Part shown: piece after piece, positions 16,731 through 25,407 of the stretch
Layout: every line of letters begins with the position of its first letter
How positions within the stretch are numbered: the stretch's first letter is position 1
Source: CAIQPV01 sp964480365
GTDB taxonomy: Bacteria; Pseudomonadota; Gammaproteobacteria; Burkholderiales; Gallionellaceae
Assembly: GCA_964480365.1 (NCBI GenBank)
Contig: CAYZPM010000011.1
Location: 18,119 to 82,118, forward strand
Reading direction: 5' to 3'
DNA: 64,000 nt
Notes under the pieces: model-generated
What the model saw: only the letters and a program-made list of their open reading frames with translations
The model's database searches: none
What the model was told of the DNA's origin: nothing
Translations under genes and position numbers: made by a program

Positions 16731-17783
16731 ATGAGCTTTGATATTGCATCATTAACAGACAGCGAGTCATTTTGGGATTCTGTAGGAGTTTGGTTATCAT
16801 TTTTCGTAGCACTTGGCGTTTTTATGGAGTCGGTTGCAGACTTCGATGTGTTAGCAAGATGGACAAGGCTCGAATCTTGTCCAGAGTTCAGAGATAAAGT
16901 AGCAAAAGCAGGATTGTTACTTTTAATGATTGCACTTGCATGGGAAGTGGTCGCCGCTATTGCAAGCCACGATATAAGCGAACAGATCATCAAAGGTTTA
17001 AATGATGAAATTGCGCAAACCCAGGAGCGCGAAAAAAATCTCATAACTCTTACTGACAGACTTGATCTTTCCAATAAAAAGTTTGAGGGGAAATTCTCAG
17101 AACAAGAATTATCATTGCGGGAATTGGGTATACGCAGTGTTGCTTTTGAAAAATCTGTTAAAGAGCAACGCACACGGGATGATGCCACTTTAAGCATCTT
17201 GAAAAAAGACGCAGCGGATTTAGAAGATGCGCAAAAAAATGCCATCGCAAGTGCTGGCAAAGCACAAAATGCCGCTTCTGCCGCATCAGAAGCCGCAGCA
17301 AATATGGAAAAGACCTTGCTATCTGAACAAGACATGCGAGACAAGATGCATGATCTCACAACAGATAGAACTATTTGTATTTCGTGTGTAACCGAAAAAC
17401 TAAAATCATTCGGTAAAATACCTTTTGTTTTTATAGTTGCAGATGCATCTGAAAGTGTCGTCTTAACATCCCATATTGCAACAGCGCTGGAAAATGCTGG
17501 ATGGGATTGGAAGCCGTGGGATTCATCCGACCATGCCCCACATTTTGGAGTAAATATAATAGGCAAACCTTTTATGCTTACGCATAATTCCCTGAGAGGT
17601 ATTTCGATAGAAATCGCAAATGTAGACATTAAAACTTTAAAAAAACCGGGCGAAGCTTTATTTGCCGCATTACAAAGCGAGGGATTAAAAAATATGCATT
17701 GGCGTGAAATAAGCGACGCCGATATGAAAATCGAAACTAAGATATATGGAGTTATCCATATATATGTGGGCGCTAAACAATAA
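16731..17783 (+). CDS. Membrane-anchored coiled-coil protein of unknown family
   Basis: A 350-residue protein. Two membrane segments lie near the N-terminus (about 19-40 and 61-83). A long helical, heptad-rich segment follows (about 85-205, with AQNAASAASEAAANME near its end), then a C-terminal globular domain (about 210-350) that opens with a strand-like stretch (IPFVFIVAD) and ends IYGVIHIYVGAKQ. I recognise no family. The gene is AT-rich and its codon use differs from the neighbours, suggesting transfer. It sits between an hsdR remnant and dinD/rhuM, a position often held by accessory or defence genes. No good ribosome site precedes the ATG. A long antisense ORF over the same bases is a shadow. 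Confidence 0.6.
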   Translation: MSFDIASLTDSESFWDSVGVWLSFFVALGVFMESVADFDVLARWTRLESCPEFRDKVAKAGLLLLMIALAWEVVAAIASHDISEQIIKGLNDEIAQTQEREKNLITLTDRLDLSNKKFEGKFSEQELSLRELGIRSVAFEKSVKEQRTRDDATLSILKKDAADLEDAQKNAIASAGKAQNAASAASEAAANMEKTLLSEQDMRDKMHDLTTDRTICISCVTEKLKSFGKIPFVFIVADASESVVLTSHIATALENAGWDWKPWDSSDHAPHFGVNIIGKPFMLTHNSLRGISIEIANVDIKTLKKPGEALFAALQSEGLKNMHWREISDADMKIETKIYGVIHIYVGAKQ

Positions 17784-17835
17784 TGCGTTAGGGAGTCAAG
17801 TATATAATTCCCTTTTGATTGGGAAAGCCGTCGTG

Positions 17836-17970
17836 ATGCCGTCGCTCGTAAAGATTTTCCAATGCGAGCCTCCGCCGTCCTCCAACGATATCCCGTACTT
17901 TGAACTCTGGAAAGAAGAGTGGAAGAATCTCGACTTTGATCAAATTAAGAAAACTTGGCTAAAACAGTGA
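17836..17970 (+). CDS. Short ORF of unknown function, possible gene remnant
   Basis: A 44-codon frame, MPSLVKIFQC..., ending DFDQIKKTWLKQ. It is protein-like in composition and may be the 3' end of a gene lost when the neighbouring sequence was rearranged. The frame stays open back to an ATG at 17746 inside the preceding gene. No family is recognised and no clear ribosome site is seen. Confidence 0.25.
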   Translation: MPSLVKIFQCEPPPSSNDIPYFELWKEEWKNLDFDQIKKTWLKQ

Positions 17971-18033
17971 TCAGGGTAAGGAACAGGTCGGTTTAATAAT
18001 GATCTCTATCGACGCACCCACCGGAAACACCCC

Positions 18034-18879
18034 ATGACCAATAAGCGCATCGCCGAACAACATCACGCAACCTTTGAGAGTATCCGACAGCAAGATGCTG
18101 CGGGCAATGAATACTGGTCAGCACGCAAACTCGCCAAGGTGCTTGAGTATTCGGAGTATCGACACTTTCAGCCTGTTATCGGACGGGCGAGAGAAGCTTG
18201 TCAAGTCAGTGGCTATGCGGTGGCAGACCATTTCGAGGATATCCTCGAAATGGTCGATATCGGCTCTGGCGCGAAGCGCGAATTGCCCGACGTAAGGTTG
18301 TCGCGTTATGCCTGCTATCTGATCGTGCAGAACGGCGACCCGTCCAAGCCGGTGATCGCCAACGGGCAAACTTATTTTGCAATGCAGACGCGACGGCAGG
18401 AGTTGAATGATAGCGAGAAGTTTGCACAGTTATCGGAAAATGAAAAGCGTTTGGCCATTCGCAACGAGTTGGCGGAACACAATAAATATCTGGCTGCGGC
18501 GGCGAAAGATGCCGGGGTGGAAACCAGTCTGGATTACGCCATTTTTCAGGATCATGGCTACAAGGGTTTGTACGGCGGATTGGGGGCGAAGGATATCCAT
18601 GCCCGCAAAGGTTTGAAGAAGAGCCAGAAGATTCTCGACCACATGGGGAGCACCGAGCTGGCGGCTAACCTGTTCCGCGCCACGCAGGCGGAAGAAAAAT
18701 TGAAACGGGAGAACGTGCATGGCAAGCAGCGCGCTAACCAGACACATTATGAGGTAGGCCAGAAAGTCCGCCAGACCATCAAGGATTTGGGTGGCACCAT
18801 GCCCGAGTCGTTGCCGACACCGGAGCAGAGCGTGAAGCAGGTTGAAAGTGCGAAGAGAAAACTGGATAAGAAAAAATGA
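18034..18879 (+). CDS. dinD: DinD, DNA damage-inducible protein D
   Basis: A 281-residue protein matching DinD throughout: the BRO-N-like start (EYWSARKLAKVLEYSEYRHF), the central LSRYACYLIVQNGDPSK and the closing Lys-rich tail. In E. coli, DinD is SOS-induced and inhibits RecA filament activities. In other genomes dinD is commonly carried inside type I restriction-modification loci. Here it follows hsdR debris and precedes rhuM, which fits that pattern. No clear LexA box was seen upstream. Base composition is close to the host average, unlike the gene before it. Confidence 0.9.
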   Translation: MTNKRIAEQHHATFESIRQQDAAGNEYWSARKLAKVLEYSEYRHFQPVIGRAREACQVSGYAVADHFEDILEMVDIGSGAKRELPDVRLSRYACYLIVQNGDPSKPVIANGQTYFAMQTRRQELNDSEKFAQLSENEKRLAIRNELAEHNKYLAAAAKDAGVETSLDYAIFQDHGYKGLYGGLGAKDIHARKGLKKSQKILDHMGSTELAANLFRATQAEEKLKRENVHGKQRANQTHYEVGQKVRQTIKDLGGTMPESLPTPEQSVKQVESAKRKLDKKK

Positions 18880-18965
18880 CATCGGGACGCGTGTTTGCTG
18901 ACATTAAACTCGCCAAATTTTCCGGCGATGAGCAGAAACGTTAATACCACTGACAAGTTGAAAAT

Positions 18966-19961
18966 ATGACCGAACCCCAACAATTCCTGATCTACCAAAG
19001 CGAAGACGGCTCCACCCGCATTGACGTGATGCTGGAGGCGGAAAACCTTTGGCTGAACCAGAAGCAGTTGACCGAGTTATTCGGCAAAGCCAAGGGAACG
19101 ATCAGCGAGCACATCAAGCACATTTTCGAGGATGGCGAATTGGATGAAAATTCAGTTGTTCGGTTATTCCGAACAACTGCCGCAGACGGCAAGCAGTACG
19201 AGGTGGCGCACTACAATCTGGACATGGTGCTGGCGCTGGGCTTCCGGGTGCGCAGTCCGATCGGTGTGCGCTTCCGCCAGTGGGCAAACGATAAGCTGAA
19301 GGAATATATCCTCAAAGGCTTCGTGCTGGACGATGCGCGTTTGAAGAATCCCGGCAAGGGACGGGATTACTTCGACGAGTTGACCCGCCGCCTGCAAGAC
19401 ATACGCACCAGCGAGCGGCGCTTTTACCAGAAGATCACGGACATCTACGCCACCAGCGCCGATTACGATGCCAGCCATGCGCTCACCCAGACGTTTTTTG
19501 CCACGGTGCAGAACAAGGTGCATTACGCTATCCACGGCCAGACTGCCGCCGAGCTGATTGCCAGCCGTGCCGACAGCAGCTTGCCGAACATGGGACTGAC
19601 GAATTGGGATGGCGCACGCATCCGCAAGTCCGATGTGAGCGTTGCCAAGAATTACCTGAACGAGGAAGAACTGCGCGCCCTCAACAATCTGGCCGAGCAG
19701 TATTTGATTTTTGCCGAAGGTCAGGCCGTGCGGCGTATCGCCATGACCATGCAGGACTGGATCAGCAAACTGGAAGGCTTTTTGACACTGAATGACCGCG
19801 AAATTTTGCGGGGCGCAGGCAAGGTATCTGCTGAACTTGCCAGAGCCCACGCTGAACAGGAGTTCAGCAAATTCCGGGTATCGGACGACCAGCACTTTGA
19901 ATCAGACTTTGACCAGATGATGAAGCAGTTGCCCACCAAAACGCCGGAGAAAGAGGAATGA
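18966..19961 (+). CDS. rhuM: RhuM-family virulence-like protein
   Basis: A 331-residue protein with the RhuM hallmarks: an N-terminal block (FLIYQSEDGSTRIDVML), a DNA-binding-like LNQKQLTELFGK-TISEHIKHIF segment, and the central VRSPIGVRFRQWANDKLKEY. RhuM was named from a Salmonella pathogenicity island, but most copies lie within type I restriction loci. Its biochemical role is unknown. With the hsdR remnant and dinD it marks this stretch as the residue of a type I restriction island whose hsdM and hsdS are no longer here. Confidence 0.9.
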   Translation: MTEPQQFLIYQSEDGSTRIDVMLEAENLWLNQKQLTELFGKAKGTISEHIKHIFEDGELDENSVVRLFRTTAADGKQYEVAHYNLDMVLALGFRVRSPIGVRFRQWANDKLKEYILKGFVLDDARLKNPGKGRDYFDELTRRLQDIRTSERRFYQKITDIYATSADYDASHALTQTFFATVQNKVHYAIHGQTAAELIASRADSSLPNMGLTNWDGARIRKSDVSVAKNYLNEEELRALNNLAEQYLIFAEGQAVRRIAMTMQDWISKLEGFLTLNDREILRGAGKVSAELARAHAEQEFSKFRVSDDQHFESDFDQMMKQLPTKTPEKEE

Positions 19962-20068
19962 TGGAGTTTTGCATTGCAGCGCAGTAGAACGAATGAGACC
20001 GCAAACCGTTGACCAATGTGGATTGAACGAGTTGCCATCAATGCCTCGCCGTTAATCACTCGTGCAAT

Positions 20069-20097
20069 AAAAACCCCGCCGACCAAGGCGGGGTTTA
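20069..20097 (-). terminator. Rho-independent terminator for actP (may also serve rhuM)
   Basis: A stem of AAACCCCGCC and GGCGGGGTTT around a short loop (GACCAA), with flanking A and T runs. It lies 15 nt beyond the actP stop on the minus strand and 108 nt beyond rhuM on the plus strand, so it can work in both directions. Confidence 0.85.
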
Positions 20098-20111
20098 GGT
20101 TCAATGTTGCG

Positions 20112-22196
20112 TTAGTGCGCTGTCGCAGCCTCGGCGTTGATGCCGGTGTTCTGGCGCACATAGAGTTCGTCCCACATTTCTTCCGCACGTTTATCCTTGG
20201 TGAACAAAGAACCTAATATCACCATCAGGAAACCGAGCGGGATGGAGATCAGGCCGGGGTTTTTCAACAGGAAGAAGGGTTTTTCCAGGCCCATGATGCT
20301 AGTGGTCTGACCTTCAAACGTTTTCAGATCGCCCTCAGCCTTGGCCTTGGCCTTCTCGGTGGCGGCAATGTCCTTCTTTATTTTGGCAATATCGTCCTGC
20401 GCTTGTTTTATTGCGACAGGATTAGTCGCCAGAGTGGCAAGCGATGCCTCAAGCGGTTGAAGTTTCTCATTCAGCTTGGCGAGTTTTTCCGCTGCTCCAG
20501 GTTTAGCGGGTTTTTCAGGAGAGGCGGCTTTAGCGGGCTGCGAGACAGTACAACCTTCCAACGCAAATAGTTCGCACACAAAGCTGGAAGCCGGTTTGGC
20601 GGGTTGCGCTTCCTTGGCAGGTTGCAGCGGTTCGCCATTCAACACCTTATTCGCCGCAGCGATAATAGGTTTGGGATAGGTCAGGTTGGGAGATAACATC
20701 ACCAGCCCAATAGCGGTCATTGCACCCACTATCATGCCGAGGATAATGCCGGTAGTGTTGCACTTCTTCCAGTACAGGGTAAGGAACACGGCAGGGAGGT
20801 TGCTGGATGCGGCCACTGCAAAGGCCAGCGCCACCAAGTGCGCAACGTTCTGCCCTTTGGCCAGAATGCCGACGGTGATCGCGATCACACCGACAATGCC
20901 GGAAGCGACCCGAGCGGCAACCACTTGTTCTTTGGGTGTGGCATGGTCGCCACGAATCACGCCGACATAGATGTCATGCGCCATAGCGGACGCCGCAGCC
21001 AGCACCAGACCTGCTACTACCGCAACGATGGTTGCGAATGCGACCGCAGCAACGAATGCCAGGAAGAAGTTACCCAGTAAAGAGTTCTCGCCACCGCCCA
21101 GATATTGCGCCAGCAGCGGGCCAGCCATGTTGCCGCCCGCATCGACAGAGGCGATCTTGGCTGAACCGACCAGCATGGCAGCGCCGGTGCCGAGGAACAG
21201 CGTCAGTACGTAGAAACCGCCGATGATACCCATCGCCCAGATAACCGAGGTGCGAGCTGCTTGTGCCGTCGGCACGGTGAAGAATCGCATCAAAATATGC
21301 GGCATACCCGCTGTTCCGAAAACCAGCGCCATACCAAGCGAGATCTGGTCAATTGGACTCTTCAGGAACAAGCCTGGCTCAAGGAAGCGCTGTCCGAGTT
21401 CTTCCTTGCTCATGTTGGCAGAGGCATCACCCAACAGTTTGGCAACTTGTGCAACAACTTTGTCATCGCCGACGACCGCCTGCAAATAAGCGGGCAAGCT
21501 GAAGCCATAGGGTGACCACACCAGGAATACCAGAAGCAGCGATGCCAATACCAGTAGCACGGCCTTGGTAATCTGCACCCAGGTCGTAGCCTTCATGCCG
21601 CCGAACACCACATAGGCCAGCATCAGAATGCCGACTCCGATAATTGAGGTTTCGTAATCGATCCCGATCAGCGTCTTGATCAACACACCGCCGCCGACCA
21701 TCTGTGCAGTCAGGTAGAAGGTAGAGACAGTGATGGTGGACAGTGCCGCGACGACTTTGGTTTTCTTCGGGTCATTGCGGAAAGCGAGAATGTCGCCCAT
21801 GGTATATTTGCCGATGTTGCGGCAAGGCTCGGCGATCACCAACAGCACGGTGATATAGGCCACCAGCCAGCCCACCGAGTACATGAAACCGTCGTAACCA
21901 TAGAGCGAGATCAGCCCGGCGATGCCGAGGAAGGACGCAGCGGACAGATAGTCGCCCGCAATGGCCCAACCGTTCTGGATGCCGCTAACCGAACGGCCCG
22001 CCGCATAGAACTCGGAAGTGGTGTGCGTGGTACGCGCAGCCCAGTAAGTGATCGCCATAGTAATGAGGATAATCACGCCGAACACAGCGAAGGTTATCCA
22101 TTTGAACTCGTCGGCGACTACACCGCTTACCCCGAAAGCCGCAGTGCTGCTACACAAGGCGGCAGATAGCATTAGTTTGTTCAGGATCGATTTCAT
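20112..22196 (-). CDS. actP: Cation/acetate symporter ActP with an unusual charged insert
   Basis: A 694-residue SSS transporter with N-terminal signal-like sequence, EFYAAGRSVSG, DYLSAASFLGIAG and the other ActP signatures. It imports acetate with Na+ or H+. Unusual is a segment of about 120 residues (about 515-633) before the last membrane helix, rich in Ala/Pro/Lys (QPAKEAQPAKPASS) with two Cys, followed by a predicted coiled coil. E. coli ActP is 549 residues, so nearly all the extra length is here. The start is 1 nt after the DUF485 stop. A terminator lies just downstream. Confidence 0.93.
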   Translation of the reverse strand: MKSILNKLMLSAALCSSTAAFGVSGVVADEFKWITFAVFGVIILITMAITYWAARTTHTTSEFYAAGRSVSGIQNGWAIAGDYLSAASFLGIAGLISLYGYDGFMYSVGWLVAYITVLLVIAEPCRNIGKYTMGDILAFRNDPKKTKVVAALSTITVSTFYLTAQMVGGGVLIKTLIGIDYETSIIGVGILMLAYVVFGGMKATTWVQITKAVLLVLASLLLVFLVWSPYGFSLPAYLQAVVGDDKVVAQVAKLLGDASANMSKEELGQRFLEPGLFLKSPIDQISLGMALVFGTAGMPHILMRFFTVPTAQAARTSVIWAMGIIGGFYVLTLFLGTGAAMLVGSAKIASVDAGGNMAGPLLAQYLGGGENSLLGNFFLAFVAAVAFATIVAVVAGLVLAAASAMAHDIYVGVIRGDHATPKEQVVAARVASGIVGVIAITVGILAKGQNVAHLVALAFAVAASSNLPAVFLTLYWKKCNTTGIILGMIVGAMTAIGLVMLSPNLTYPKPIIAAANKVLNGEPLQPAKEAQPAKPASSFVCELFALEGCTVSQPAKAASPEKPAKPGAAEKLAKLNEKLQPLEASLATLATNPVAIKQAQDDIAKIKKDIAATEKAKAKAEGDLKTFEGQTTSIMGLEKPFFLLKNPGLISIPLGFLMVILGSLFTKDKRAEEMWDELYVRQNTGINAEAATAH

Positions 22197-22197
22197 C

Positions 22198-22515
22198 TTA
22201 TGCTCCCCCTTTCAAATCGTTGATGATCTCTTGTGTCATCGTATCGAATTCGGCATTAGCCTTTTTTGAGTACACGATAGCGATCACCCATGCCACGATG
22301 AACTCGGATAGCGCGAACAGGAGACCCACGTTAATGACGCCCCAAACCTTGATTTTGAAAATATCCTGAAAATAAGCTGCGCCGATAGGCAACAAGAAGT
22401 AATAGATGGTGGAAAAAATCATCAGGCTCCACAGAAACATTGTTTTCTTGCGATACAAGGTTTGAAACTTGGGGTTGGACTCGATTGCTGCCCAATTGAT
22501 ATTTGGATTAGACAT
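22198..22515 (-). CDS. DUF485 membrane protein, YjcH-like partner of ActP
   Basis: A 105-residue protein with two membrane helices (about 27-47 and 60-82) and the DUF485 start (FQTLYRKKTMFLWSL). It is almost always encoded directly before actP and is thought to assist the symporter. The ATG at 22515 has a good GGGAG site 5 nt upstream; a GTG two codons earlier is less likely. The stop is separated from actP by 1 nt. Confidence 0.93.
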   Translation of the reverse strand: MSNPNINWAAIESNPKFQTLYRKKTMFLWSLMIFSTIYYFLLPIGAAYFQDIFKIKVWGVINVGLLFALSEFIVAWVIAIVYSKKANAEFDTMTQEIINDLKGGA

Positions 22516-22605
22516 GTTCACTCCCTCAATAAAATCAATAAGTCAGATGCAAATATTTAGACTCGCTCATACGACAGTGTGCAGGGTATGGCAAGAAGCT
22601 TACAG

Positions 22606-23319
22606 TCAGCTTACACTGTTTACCCAACGCTGCGCTTTTTCCAGATCAAGCATGCCATCGAAGTTTGTGATATTTTTCTTGCGCGCCTGGGCAAGGGCGA
22701 CTTGAAACAACTGGGCGGTGACCAATGCATCCGCCAGTGCGTTGTGGCGGGCATCGTTGCGTATGCCAAAGCGGGTGATCCAGTCGTCCAGTGAACGATG
22801 CTGCGCTGCCAGGCCGGGATTGAGCGCGGGCATGACATAAGCCATATCGGCCCAAGGATGCTTGAATGAAAAACCAAGATACTGGCGTATCGCGCGCTGA
22901 ATCATGGTCTGATCGAAAGTGACGTGAAAAGCGATGAGCGGGTCTTTGCGCAAAAAATCGAGAAAAGCCAGCAGCGCATCGGCAGCGGGCACGCCATCGG
23001 TCTGAGCCGCGCTGCCGATACCATGCAGCAAAATGTTATCCTTGTGGCTGACAGTCGGCTGTTGCAGCACCACGTAAAAGCTGTCCCCCAACGCGACCTG
23101 ACCATTCACCACAGCCACCGCGCCGATAGAGATGAGACGGTCTTCCCGCAAGTTCAGCCCGCTGGTTTCCACGTCCACCACCACGCAACGTGCACTACTG
23201 AGTGGCGCATCCAACACCGCACGCGGCAAATCTTTCCAGACGGACAGAAGTTGCTGTTGTTGCGCGGTCAGTTGCGGACTTGGACTATTGCCCAACCAGC
23301 GCATCAGCCAGTGCATCAC
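22606..23319 (-). CDS. DnaQ-like 3'-5' exonuclease (DEDDh)
   Basis: A 237-residue protein with the DEDDh catalytic set: VVDVETSG (Exo I) at about 47-54, FHVTFDQTMI (Exo II), and HNALADALVT (Exo III). Such proteins trim DNA or RNA 3' ends. It overlaps the preceding DUF294 gene by 4 nt and lies 90 nt before the DUF485-actP pair on the same strand. The same four-gene neighbourhood is known in Pseudomonas, so the exonuclease belongs to the cluster although its link to acetate is unclear. Confidence 0.9.
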   Translation of the reverse strand: MMHWLMRWLGNSPSPQLTAQQQQLLSVWKDLPRAVLDAPLSSARCVVVDVETSGLNLREDRLISIGAVAVVNGQVALGDSFYVVLQQPTVSHKDNILLHGIGSAAQTDGVPAADALLAFLDFLRKDPLIAFHVTFDQTMIQRAIRQYLGFSFKHPWADMAYVMPALNPGLAAQHRSLDDWITRFGIRNDARHNALADALVTAQLFQVALAQARKKNITNFDGMLDLEKAQRWVNSVS

Positions 23320-25211
23320 AGGTGATGCTCCAGCGCCAGCCGGGCTTGCAGCTTGCGTGCCTGACGAAACGCTTCTTTCAGGATGCGCCTGTCCAGTTCG
23401 TGCAGGCGTTCCGGATCGATCCGGTTGTCCAGCGCGCCCTCACCCAAGCCTTGCGTTTTTTCTTCGTCGTGATGGCGCATGCGCAACACTTGAATGAACA
23501 GGAAGGCGTCGACCCAGGCTTCAACTTCGGAGGGATGGATTTTCAACTTGACGGCGCTTGCCCGCAGGCGCTGGATAGTGCTGGTATGTGTCACGCCTGC
23601 CGCCAGGCTGAAGATGCGTGCCGCGTCCACGAACGGGGTGATGCCGTTAAGCTTGAGATCGAGCGTATGTTCCTTGCCCACCACAAAATCGCGCACCACG
23701 CCGAGAGGCGGGCGAATGCTCATTGCATTTTCCGCCATCTGGTGCAGGAAACGAGTGTTGTCGCTGGCGACCTTTGTCAGCCATAGTCGCAATTCTTCGG
23801 CGAGGGCGTGCGCGCCATACAGAGCACGGAAGTCGAAAAATATCGAAGCATGCAACAGCGCCTCCGGTGTGCCATTGCTGATCCAGTTGGAAAAGGTGCG
23901 CATCCACTCTTCCAGCGACAGACACCATTGCGGATTCGATGCCATCACCTTGCCGCGACACAAGGGAAAGCCGCACAAAGCCAAGGAGTCGTTGATGCGT
24001 TTTGCGACGGGCAATAATTGTTCGCGCACTTGCTCCGTCGTCATACCGTCTGGCACCGTAAAAATGAGTGCGTTGTCCTGATCAGTGTTCAGCGTCTGCT
24101 CTAAACGGCCCTCCGAACCCAACGCCATCCAGCACAGTCGGTCAGCCAGAGGTGTCGCGCTGAGGCCCATGCATTCAAGCTCGACCACGCGCGCGGTGAG
24201 CAGATCGTTGAAAGTGGAGATGAATTGCGTCAATTGCTCCGCCGCCACTCCTTGCGCCATCATGTTGTGCGCCATGCTGCGAATGTCGGATGCAGCCAGT
24301 TGCAGTTCTTCAATGTTATGGGCGTGGCGTATGGCCGATCCAACCTGACGCAAGCCTACCCGTTGCAGGGCAAATAAATCCTTCTCCGACACCAACCCAA
24401 CCAGCCGCTCGTTTTCCACCACCAGAACGTGCCGGATTCCTTGCTTGGCCATAGCTAGCGCCGCCTCATAAGCCAACGCCTGCGGTGGAAGGAAGGTCAG
24501 CTGCGTGGTCATGATGCCGATCACAGGCTGCGTCAGATCGATCTGCGGCAGCGCGATGCGCTCCAGTACATCGGGCAACGTCAAGATGCCGAGCGGTCGC
24601 CCGGCATCATCCACCGCCACCATCGAGCCAATGCGCGACTCGTGCATCCTCTCTAACACTTCGCGCACGCTGGTTTGCGGCGCGCAAGTAATGGGCGTAC
24701 GGCGGATAATGGCAGACAATGGACTGGTCAGCGATTGTTGTTCGGCGCTCGATTGCGTGTACTGCGCCTGTATGACTTGCTTGGAGTGTTCCAGCAGATT
24801 GGCGATGCGGCGCGTACAAAAATCCCTGAACGGTGCACTTAGTCCGAGCAAGGTATGAAAATCCGCGACGGGTAATTCGTAGCAGAAAGTATCCTTGCCA
24901 GCCCGATAGACGCTGGCTACCGAACGATGCGCCAACAGTGCACCCAGTGGAAAGCATTCACCTTCTGCCAATTCCAGCCAGGTGTCCGCTTCAACGGCGT
25001 GGGCGACATCCTGTTCGCCGTGCACCATGCCCTGCTTGATGACCAGAAAGCGCTTCACGGTACCTTGTTCCGGCGAGACGATCACCTCGCCTTGAGCATA
25101 ATAGGCAAGCTGCATGCGTTCCAGCATCCACAACAGATGTGCCGGTTCCATCCGGTCAAACGGCGCGTGTGCGGCAAAAAAAATCAGTTGGGAAGAATGG
25201 ATAGCGCTCAT
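23316..25211 (-). CDS. cNMP-binding/CBS/DUF294 nucleotidyltransferase-like signalling protein
   Basis: A 631-residue protein starting at the ATG at 25211 (MSAIHSSQ); the frame is open for 23 codons upstream without a better start. Domains: cyclic-nucleotide-binding fold (about 10-125), paired CBS domains (about 170-290), DUF294 nucleotidyltransferase with GSEGRLEQTLNTDQDNAL (about 360-380), and the DUF294 C-terminal domain (to 631). It resembles GlnD-type nucleotidyltransferases joined to ligand sensors. Conserved linkage to acetate permease genes suggests it adjusts uptake to energy state; this is inference. It is the first gene of the minus-strand cluster. Confidence 0.9.
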   Translation of the reverse strand: MSAIHSSQLIFFAAHAPFDRMEPAHLLWMLERMQLAYYAQGEVIVSPEQGTVKRFLVIKQGMVHGEQDVAHAVEADTWLELAEGECFPLGALLAHRSVASVYRAGKDTFCYELPVADFHTLLGLSAPFRDFCTRRIANLLEHSKQVIQAQYTQSSAEQQSLTSPLSAIIRRTPITCAPQTSVREVLERMHESRIGSMVAVDDAGRPLGILTLPDVLERIALPQIDLTQPVIGIMTTQLTFLPPQALAYEAALAMAKQGIRHVLVVENERLVGLVSEKDLFALQRVGLRQVGSAIRHAHNIEELQLAASDIRSMAHNMMAQGVAAEQLTQFISTFNDLLTARVVELECMGLSATPLADRLCWMALGSEGRLEQTLNTDQDNALIFTVPDGMTTEQVREQLLPVAKRINDSLALCGFPLCRGKVMASNPQWCLSLEEWMRTFSNWISNGTPEALLHASIFFDFRALYGAHALAEELRLWLTKVASDNTRFLHQMAENAMSIRPPLGVVRDFVVGKEHTLDLKLNGITPFVDAARIFSLAAGVTHTSTIQRLRASAVKLKIHPSEVEAWVDAFLFIQVLRMRHHDEEKTQGLGEGALDNRIDPERLHELDRRILKEAFRQARKLQARLALEHHL

Positions 25212-25407
25212 GGCAGATTCTGGATCGGGCACGCGATTGCTTATTATAGTCTCACGGTCACCCAACCGCTGCCATGTCACACACCGATAGCCTACGTGAA
25301 CCCGTCGCTTGCGTGATTGCGCTCTCGTTTGTGCGGTACCGCACAGAAATTGCTCGCAATGATGCGTAGTTTTGAAATCTATGACTAATACTCAAGGAGC
25401 AATGAAC

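Noticed and set aside
16601..17629. A 342-codon ORF antisense to the membrane/coiled-coil gene
   Set aside because: Its composition (very high Ser/Ala/Phe/Asn without domain pattern) and lack of ribosome site fit a shadow of the plus-strand gene, which has clear membrane and coiled-coil segments.
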